Shown here: positions 13,641 through 18,997 of the stretch, piece after piece
Numbering within the stretch: position 1 is the first letter of the stretch
How the letters are laid out: each line of letters starts with the position of its first letter
The notes under the pieces: model-generated
The model's database searches: none
Seen by the model: the letters and a program-made list of their open reading frames with translations, nothing else
What the model was told of the DNA's origin: nothing
Origin: Nanobdellota archaeon
Lineage (GTDB): Archaea > Nanobdellota > Nanobdellia > Parvarchaeales > Parvarchaeaceae
Length of the DNA: 18,997 nt
Direction: 5' to 3'
NCBI GenBank assembly: GCA_021818665.1
Contig: JAKATQ010000017.1
Span: 1-18,997, forward strand
Made by a program: the position numbers and the translations under genes

Positions 13641-15941
13641 ATGGACCAAAAAGAATCAAGAGATTTGGAAGACGCTGTACTAAAAAAATGGCTATCGGCT
13701 TGGCCGTTCCATTTCGATAGTAATACGTCTAAAAAGATTTTCATAATAGATACGCCACCACCGTATATAAACGCCGACCTCCACGTCGGTCATGCGGCGT
13801 CTTATGCCCATATAGACACCGTCGCAAGGATCAGGCGCTTCTTAGGAGACGAGGTCCTTTTTCCGTTCGGCGTGGACAAGAACGGTCTTCCGATAGAAGT
13901 GCAAGCCGAAAAAGAATATGGGATAGACGTCAGAAAGACCGACCGCGATGAGTACGTAAAAAAATGCCGCGAGCTGCTCCAAAAATACGAGAACGTAAAC
14001 GCGGATGTTTTCAGAAGACTTGGTTTTTCTTTCAACAATTATAAAGTCGGCAGCGCCCTTGGTGACGCTTATGAGACGGACAGTCCACAATACCGGGCTT
14101 ACGGTCAGGAGATATTCATAAAACTCTGGAATGACAAAAAGATATATGAGGACAGCCAGCTTGTAAATTATTGCACGGTCTGCAAGACGACGCTCTCAGA
14201 CGCAGAAGTAGAATACGAAGAGAAAGAAACGAAACTGTACTCTATAAGAGTAAAGGTAGACGGCAAAAACCTAGAGATAGCCACTACTCGTCCTGAACTC
14301 ATACCGGCGTGTGCTGCCATCGCAGTTAATCCGGAAGACCAAAGATATGTCGGCTTAAAGTCTGCGATCATGCCTATAACGGGCGAAATCGTACCGGTAA
14401 TCTACGATGCGCGGATAAACAAGGATTTCGGCAGCGGGCTTATGATGGTATGTTCTTATGGGGACAAGAGGGACGAGGAACTGTTCAGGGATTACGACCT
14501 TAAGGAAAAGATAATAATCGACGAGAACGGAAAAATCATCGGGACTGGAAGATACGACGGTCTTACAGTTTCTAAAGGGCGCGAGACGATAATATCTGAT
14601 ATAAAAGCGATGGGCGCTCTAATCGGAGAGAAAAGCACCGTAGCACAGAAGCCACTGTGCTCGAGATCTAAGAATCCGGTAGAGATAATAAGGGCCAAGG
14701 AGTTCTACCTTAAACAGAGACACTTAAAGTCGGACCTAATCAGATTAGCCGGTGAAATGAAATTCTACAAGGACGAGTCAAGGCAGATGCTTTTGGACTG
14801 GATAAAATCTCTCGACAGAGATTGGCCGATATCTAGGACCCGTTATTATGGGACGGAAATACCACTATGGAAATGCACGTCGTGCGGAGAGTATTGTGCT
14901 CCGGCGCCTGGCAGATACTACCAGCCATGGCGTGAGGAATTCCCCGAGAAGAAGTGCACTAATTGCGGTTCGGATAAACTAGTCGGCGAAAGGAGGATCT
15001 TAGATACGTGGATGGATTCGAGCAATTCCAATCTATTCATTTCGGGCTATGGAAGATCAGACAGTTTTTTTAAGGACCACTTCCCAGTCTCACTTAGGCC
15101 GCAGGGCAAAGACATAATAAGGTCCTGGCTTTTCTACACCACAGTAAAATCGTATCTAGTAGTGGATAAAAAACCGTTCGAGAATGTCATGGTGACAAAC
15201 CATGCGGTTGACGAATCTGGAGAAAAGTTCTCCAAAAGCAAGGGGAATGGCGTACCGATAAAGAAGGCCCTAGAAGACCACGGGGCGGATGTCATAAGAC
15301 TCTGGGCATATCTTGGCGGGGACCTCCTTGAGGGAGACATAAGATATTCCAAAGAGAAGTTAAACGAAGCAAAAAGGATAGTAAACAAGATAACTAACAT
15401 AGCAAAGTTCGTTGGGCAGTTTAAAGACGGCGGCGTATCCGTGCCTCCCGATACGTTTGACCTAGTATTCACCATGCAATTTAATAACATCTATAACAAT
15501 ATTCTGGAAAAGTATGAAAACTACAAATTTTTCGACGCGGTAAAGACACTAAAGGACTTTACGATAAACGTGTTCGCAGACCATTATATCGAGCTTAAGA
15601 AAGGATTCGCTTACAAAAATGATGCCTCTACAGTCCACACTCTAAACCATATCGTCTGCGGTGTGCTTGAACTGTTTAATCCGATTATCCCTTTCATCAC
15701 CCAACATCTTTACGCGTCCCTGTATTCTAAAGACATAAACATGGCAAGATTCGAAATAAAGGCCGGCGCGAAAGACATGTCAAAAGAGATACAGAAAATA
15801 ATGGACTATGACAGCGCTATCTGGATTAAAAAACAAACGGCTGGCCTGGCCTTAAACAACGAAATCGGGAATGTGTCCATACCAGAAGAGCTAAGCGCAT
15901 ATAGGGACGTACTTATAAATGCGCACAAACTGAAGATTTAG
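13641..15941 (+). CDS. valS: Valyl-tRNA synthetase (archaeal type)
   Basis: This class I synthetase charges tRNA-Val. It has HIGH motif H-V-G-H (48-51) after D-T-P-P-P-Y, zinc-type pairs C178/C181 and C412/C415 with C439/C442, the ValRS editing-domain stretch I-A-T-T-R-P-E-L (213-220), the archaeal-type L-M-M-V-C-S-Y-G-D-K in place of the bacterial H-D motif, W-P-I-S-R-T-R-Y-Y-G (395-404) and KMSKS K-F-S-K-S (529-533). I-A-T-T-R-P-E separates it from IleRS, which has W-T-T-T-P-W. At 766 residues it is roughly 100 shorter than many archaeal ValRS; the protein ends soon after the anticodon-binding helices, so the C-terminal arm seems missing. The start lies 2 nt after rnj. Confidence 0.94.
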   Translation: MDQKESRDLEDAVLKKWLSAWPFHFDSNTSKKIFIIDTPPPYINADLHVGHAASYAHIDTVARIRRFLGDEVLFPFGVDKNGLPIEVQAEKEYGIDVRKTDRDEYVKKCRELLQKYENVNADVFRRLGFSFNNYKVGSALGDAYETDSPQYRAYGQEIFIKLWNDKKIYEDSQLVNYCTVCKTTLSDAEVEYEEKETKLYSIRVKVDGKNLEIATTRPELIPACAAIAVNPEDQRYVGLKSAIMPITGEIVPVIYDARINKDFGSGLMMVCSYGDKRDEELFRDYDLKEKIIIDENGKIIGTGRYDGLTVSKGRETIISDIKAMGALIGEKSTVAQKPLCSRSKNPVEIIRAKEFYLKQRHLKSDLIRLAGEMKFYKDESRQMLLDWIKSLDRDWPISRTRYYGTEIPLWKCTSCGEYCAPAPGRYYQPWREEFPEKKCTNCGSDKLVGERRILDTWMDSSNSNLFISGYGRSDSFFKDHFPVSLRPQGKDIIRSWLFYTTVKSYLVVDKKPFENVMVTNHAVDESGEKFSKSKGNGVPIKKALEDHGADVIRLWAYLGGDLLEGDIRYSKEKLNEAKRIVNKITNIAKFVGQFKDGGVSVPPDTFDLVFTMQFNNIYNNILEKYENYKFFDAVKTLKDFTINVFADHYIELKKGFAYKNDASTVHTLNHIVCGVLELFNPIIPFITQHLYASLYSKDINMARFEIKAGAKDMSKEIQKIMDYDSAIWIKKQTAGLALNNEIGNVSIPEELSAYRDVLINAHKLKI

Positions 15942-15942
15942 A

Positions 15943-16149
15943 ATGGTGACCGTAAGGGTAAGCAGCATAAATTTCGGTGAAAAATACTTGGACCTCGCGA
16001 ATGGTAAGGCCAAGGATATAATAGACGGCCTCGGCCTAAACGATGATGCTGTGATCCTCGTAGACGAGGGCGGGGAGATATACACAAAGGACAGGAAGAT
16101 AAAGGACGGTTCGTATATAAAAGTAATAGAAGTATTCTCAGGTGGATGA
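15943..16149 (+). CDS. Ubiquitin-like sulfur carrier (SAMP/TtuB/ThiS-like)
   Basis: This 68-residue beta-grasp protein ends in F-S-G-G, the C-terminal di-glycine that is activated by an E1-like enzyme and loaded as a thiocarboxylate or joined to lysines. Visible elements are the first strand V-T-V-R-V-S-S-I, D-I-I-D-G-L-G-L-N, then V-I-L-V-D-E-G-G-E-I-Y and Y-I-K-V-I-E-V. It begins 1 nt after valS and ends 3 nt before the TtuA/Ncs6 gene, which strongly suggests it is the sulfur donor for that enzyme. MoaD- or ThiS-like roles are possible, but no cofactor-synthesis gene is nearby. It may also serve as a protein modifier like haloarchaeal SAMPs. No E1 (UbaA-like) gene is present in the window. 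Confidence 0.85.
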   Translation: MVTVRVSSINFGEKYLDLANGKAKDIIDGLGLNDDAVILVDEGGEIYTKDRKIKDGSYIKVIEVFSGG

Positions 16150-16152
16150 AAT

Positions 16153-17073
16153 ATGCGATGCCAAGCGTGCCATGAGACGGCTGTCATATCCACAAGTAAC
16201 GGCACTTTCTGCCGGCGCCATTTTATAGGAGCTTTCGAAAGGACGACACTCGATACGATTGAAACATACGGTCTTGTGAAACCAACTGAAACTATAGCCA
16301 TTGCGAACTCGGGTGGGAAAGATTCGCTATCTCTGCTCCACGTCGTTGCGAAATATTTCAAGGGGAGCAACAAGCTCGTATCAATAACTATAGACGAAGG
16401 GATATCCGGGTACCGCGACAAGACCATCGACACTATGAAAAAGTACTGCTCAAAATACGGTGTAGAGTACCGGATATACTCATACAAAGACTTCACCGGA
16501 GAGACTATGGACGTGATAACTCATTTGAAGCCCGGGGTACCATGCGCAACGTGCGGCGTGCTGCGTCGTTATCTTCTGAATGCAGCCGCTATAGACTGCG
16601 GCGCGGACAAGATCGCTACAGCCCATAACATGGACGACGAAGCCGAGAACGTATTGATGAATCTATTGCAAAACGATTTCGAGAAACTCCTGCGGCTAGG
16701 CCCGATATCCGGCATAACCTCCAGAAAGGGCTTTGTACCCCGCGTAAAACCCTTCATGTTCTTGAGCGAGAAAGAGACCATGCTGTTCTCCATCCTTAAT
16801 GGAATAAACGCGGAGCACAAACCGTGCCCATACGCCGGATTCGGTTTCCGTGGCGTAGTATCCAGAAAACTGAAGGAACTGGAATCTGTCAGTACCGGTG
16901 CAAAGCGCTCAATTATCGACAAAATGCTGCAAGTAAGAGCCTCACACGGCTCTGGAACTGGGGAACCGCACAGGGAGCTATTCTACTGCGATATTTGCGG
17001 TGCACCGACGTCCGAAGAAGTGTGCGAAGCGTGCAACATAAAAGCGCAGATAAAACGGCTAAAACGTCCTTAG
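16153..17073 (+). CDS. ttuA: tRNA 2-thiolation enzyme TtuA/Ncs6 family
   Basis: This 306-residue PP-loop enzyme adenylates C2 of a tRNA uridine and replaces the oxygen with sulfur. In order it has an N-terminal zinc site C3-x2-C6...C20-x2-H23, PP-loop S53-G-G-K-D-S58, catalytic/[4Fe-4S] cysteines C131 and C134 (P-C-A-T-C-G-V-L-R-R) with C225 (K-P-C-P-Y), A-H-N-M-D-D-E-A-E-N (157-166), and a C-terminal zinc site C279, C282, C291, C294. This arrangement fits TtuA (s2T54 in thermophiles) and archaeal NcsA/Ncs6 (s2U34); the target base cannot be decided here. An AGGTGG site at the end of the preceding gene is well placed. It closes the eno-rpsB-valS operon, next to its probable sulfur carrier. 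Confidence 0.92.
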   Translation: MRCQACHETAVISTSNGTFCRRHFIGAFERTTLDTIETYGLVKPTETIAIANSGGKDSLSLLHVVAKYFKGSNKLVSITIDEGISGYRDKTIDTMKKYCSKYGVEYRIYSYKDFTGETMDVITHLKPGVPCATCGVLRRYLLNAAAIDCGADKIATAHNMDDEAENVLMNLLQNDFEKLLRLGPISGITSRKGFVPRVKPFMFLSEKETMLFSILNGINAEHKPCPYAGFGFRGVVSRKLKELESVSTGAKRSIIDKMLQVRASHGSGTGEPHRELFYCDICGAPTSEEVCEACNIKAQIKRLKRP

Positions 17074-17083
17074 GTATTAAATC

Positions 17084-17091
17084 TTTAAATA
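17084..17091 (+). promoter_or_regulatory. TATA box for the coiled-coil protein gene
   Basis: TTTAAATA is an exact box A match centred about 26 nt before the ATG at 17114, predicting a leaderless transcript. It separates this gene from the preceding operon. Confidence 0.6.
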
Positions 17092-17113
17092 TCACAAAAA
17101 GAAACAATACCTT

Positions 17114-18706
17114 ATGGCATCCAACGGGCCAAAAATTGAGATGTCCGAGAACTACGACCTATATAATCGTAATATAGAACGATTTAACGAAGCTCTCAAC
17201 AAGACTATTTCTGAGATTTATGACCAACTGGAACGGTTCCAGACCGGCTTGGCCGAAGTACAAAAAAGGCAGTTGCCAAACGTCGATCCTGCCATGCTGA
17301 AGGCGCTGGACGAGAAGCTGGACGGCATAACCATCAGCATGAACAATACAATAGCGAGCTTCAATGCGGCGATGAGTAAAATAAACGATTCATTAAACCT
17401 TGTCATGTCCAATGTCGCGGACCTTAACCGCCTGAAGGTCACGTCGGCCCAGATAGGCGACCTAAAAAGGACCGAGGTCAAGGTAGACTCGATAAACACG
17501 GCGATAAATAACGCCATAACTAGCTTCAATGTCGCCATCGGAAAACTTAACGAAGCTGTAAATACGGCGCTTACGCACATAGGGGAGCTAGAAAAACTAA
17601 AAGACACGGCTGCGGACGCAACGTACGTCAAGCGCGTAGATGACAAAGTGGACAAGTTATACGCGACACTAAACTCCGCCATAAGTGGCGTGAATTCGAC
17701 CGTGGAAAAGCTAAACGAGAATTACAGGGACGTTTTTGAGAGGCTAAACAAGACGACCACTCAGATGGAGACCTTATATGCCAGCCAAAACAAGCTGTCC
17801 GACGACATGCGCAAGACCATCCACGATTTCAACACCGTATCTGAGAGGATAAACCAAAAGTATGATACTGATGCAGTTGCCATAAGCAAGCTAAACGAGG
17901 ACGTTTCCAAGCTGTACGAAAACCTAAAAAATGGCGTAAACACTCTTAACGCAACGGACAACGAACTCGCCGAAAAGATTAACAAAGTATCAGAAACCGT
18001 ATATTCCGGCCTGCCAACGGTGAACGAACTGCTAGATGACGTGACGGAGCTCAAGAAATTAAATGCCACCATAAACAGCAGATTCGACGCGCTAACGACT
18101 GCTACAAACGCCCTCACTGTCGAAAGCAACGGCCTGCAGCTTAAGCTGGATACGCTCGGCAGCGAGTTCGAGAACATAGTAAGGGCGGTAGGAGATTCGC
18201 AAAAGCATGTCATGGATTTCATAAATCTGGCGAAGAGCTCGATGTCCACGATAAATGCGTACAACCCGGAATCCATAAACATAAACGTAAAGAAAAACCA
18301 GGATCGTATAGAGACGATAGAGAAAGAGGTAACCAAGGCACTTGAAAATTACAACAACATCGACAAATCCTTAAGTTCAATGTCCAACCGTATATCGGAC
18401 TTATCCGTCGTCAAGAATGCCTCGAAGCTGTTCGAAAACGTCCAAAGCGTGTCTAAACTAGTTGAGGACAGCGAGAATCACGTATCGGCTCAGGCTTCCA
18501 AGGTAGAAGTCATGTTCAACCAGATAAGCCAATATATGAACAAATTCGTCGACATAAACAATAAGCTCAACAACTTGTCTAATAGGCTTGGCGGCGTCGA
18601 GTCTGAGCTCACCAAGGCGCGGACCGCGATGTCTCTGTTTGCTACTAAGGATGATATGATAGATTTACACAACAAAATCGACAAGCTTTCTCGCGAAGCC
18701 CTGTGA
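17114..18706 (+). CDS. Long coiled-coil protein with ~55-residue internal repeats, function unknown
   Basis: This is a 530-residue, almost entirely helical protein with no signal peptide, no membrane segment and no Cys or Trp that I can see. It is rich in Asn, Lys, Leu, Asp, Thr and Ser. Residues 72-126, 127-181 and about 182-230 are a 55-residue repeat marked by S-F-N-x-A-x-x-K-[IL]-N near the start of each unit; a divergent unit at about 16-71 has a four-residue insertion near P-N-V-D-P. Later copies of the F-N...R/K-I-N motif recur at shorter spacing (residues 239 and 275). Fifty-five is five times eleven, hinting at hendecad-type (loosely right-handed) coiling. The rest is continuous heptad-like helix. 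It is probably an elongated cytoplasmic structural or scaffold protein; a substrate or partner cannot be named. The gene has its own strong TATA box, and a second gene follows after 12 nt. Confidence 0.75.
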   Translation: MASNGPKIEMSENYDLYNRNIERFNEALNKTISEIYDQLERFQTGLAEVQKRQLPNVDPAMLKALDEKLDGITISMNNTIASFNAAMSKINDSLNLVMSNVADLNRLKVTSAQIGDLKRTEVKVDSINTAINNAITSFNVAIGKLNEAVNTALTHIGELEKLKDTAADATYVKRVDDKVDKLYATLNSAISGVNSTVEKLNENYRDVFERLNKTTTQMETLYASQNKLSDDMRKTIHDFNTVSERINQKYDTDAVAISKLNEDVSKLYENLKNGVNTLNATDNELAEKINKVSETVYSGLPTVNELLDDVTELKKLNATINSRFDALTTATNALTVESNGLQLKLDTLGSEFENIVRAVGDSQKHVMDFINLAKSSMSTINAYNPESININVKKNQDRIETIEKEVTKALENYNNIDKSLSSMSNRISDLSVVKNASKLFENVQSVSKLVEDSENHVSAQASKVEVMFNQISQYMNKFVDINNKLNNLSNRLGGVESELTKARTAMSLFATKDDMIDLHNKIDKLSREAL

Positions 18707-18718
18707 GCGTTTCTTCTG

Positions 18719-18997
18719 ATGGAAACGGGAGACGAAAAAACCATCCAGAAACGCGTGTACAAGGATCGGCCGCTAACTGGTATAAGCCTGAACGAATTTG
18801 AGAAACCTGGGCAGGACTATGCCACGAATCTCCGCAGATTTTGCATATCTATCGGCGTCATAAGCCCTGGCGAAAGCCGTATCGCGGTAGTAAAGATACT
18901 TGATATATTGCTTAGAGCCAAGAACAAGGAGCCAGACGGGCTCGATAGCCGCCAGCTAATAAAAGACCTCCATCAGGCCAATGTAAAAATAGAGATC
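18719..18997 (+). CDS. Unrecognised gene, 3' end beyond the window
   Basis: A frame opens with ATG at 18719, 12 nt after the coiled-coil gene stop, and stays open for 93 codons to the last base of the window. The peptide starts M-E-T-G-D-E-K-T-I-Q-K-R-V-Y-K-D. It contains two likely helical regions: D-Y-A-T-N-L-R-R-F-C-I-S-I-G-V-I, and S-R-I-A-V-V-K-I-L-D-I-L-L-R-A-K followed by G-L-D-S-R-Q-L-I-K-D-L. The second resembles the start of a helix-turn-helix. No ribosome site is obvious; co-translation with the preceding gene is possible. The family is not recognised. Close spacing suggests that it works with the coiled-coil protein. Confidence 0.6.
   Translation, partial: METGDEKTIQKRVYKDRPLTGISLNEFEKPGQDYATNLRRFCISIGVISPGESRIAVVKILDILLRAKNKEPDGLDSRQLIKDLHQANVKIEI

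Noticed and set aside
15891..16496. Minus-strand open frame (201 codons) across valS, the sulfur carrier and ttuA
   Set aside because: It crosses three well-supported genes on the other strand; its hydrophobic translation is what antisense of charged codons gives.
17761..18336. Minus-strand open frame (191 codons) within the coiled-coil gene
   Set aside because: It is the antisense image of a Lys/Asn/Asp-rich helical protein; the Ser/Phe/Leu-rich translation is an artefact of complementing those codons.
1..18997. CRISPR arrays, tRNA or rRNA genes, insertion sequences, integrase or phage genes
   Set aside because: No regularly spaced repeats beyond the single 33-bp pair, no tRNA-like cloverleaf sequences, and no transposase, integrase or Cas motifs were seen on either strand.

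Overview
The window is a gene-dense, protein-coding piece of an archaeal chromosome (GC content in the mid-forties by eye). Archaeal hallmarks are ABCE1/RLI, an enolase gene followed directly by ribosomal protein uS2, an archaeal-type ValRS, an archaeal RNase J, DUF211, a ubiquitin-like sulfur carrier beside a TtuA/Ncs6 thiolase, TATA boxes about 25 nt before many start codons, and class III (prepilin-type) signal peptides. Several proteins look short for their families (enolase 387 aa, ValRS 766 aa), and secreted proteins starting K-K-G/A-Q are common in DPANN genomes. I infer a DPANN archaeon, possibly Micrarchaeota-like; the lineage is not proven from this window.

Left part (1-4000). A minus-strand six-cysteine pilin-like gene (76-432) is followed by a partial second copy of its 3' end (33-bp repeat). 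A plus-strand pair, DUF211 plus a VIT1/CCC1-type Fe/Mn transporter, comes next. Then two minus-strand genes: a nucleotidyltransferase with a HEPN-like C-terminal domain, and a large protein with the endonuclease IV/xylose-isomerase fold whose barrel is interrupted by a long coiled coil.

Middle (4000-9130). ABCE1 (ribosome recycling) stands alone on plus, followed by a small charged helical protein. Two overlapping minus-strand pilin-like secreted proteins share a palindromic TATA region with a divergent tandem winged-helix protein, which overlaps the tRNA m1A methyltransferase gene trmI.

Right part (9187-17073) is one tight plus-strand run: enolase, uS2, DUF192, an asparagine-synthetase-like PP-loop protein without glutaminase domain, aRNase J, ValRS, a ubiquitin-like sulfur carrier ending in GG, and TtuA/Ncs6. 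Gaps are 1-7 nt or the genes overlap, so co-transcription from the TATA box before eno is likely. The theme is glycolysis plus translation, RNA decay and tRNA modification. TrmI (m1A57/58) and TtuA (possibly s2T54) may both act on the tRNA T-loop.

Right end (17084-18997). A separate promoter drives a 530-residue coiled-coil protein with about 55-residue internal repeats, followed 12 nt later by an unrecognised gene that runs off the window.

No tRNA, rRNA, CRISPR array, transposase or phage gene was found. The least explained elements are the coiled-coil-interrupted TIM barrel, the 55-residue-repeat protein, the MNT-HEPN-like fusion and the intergenic hairpin at 509-541.
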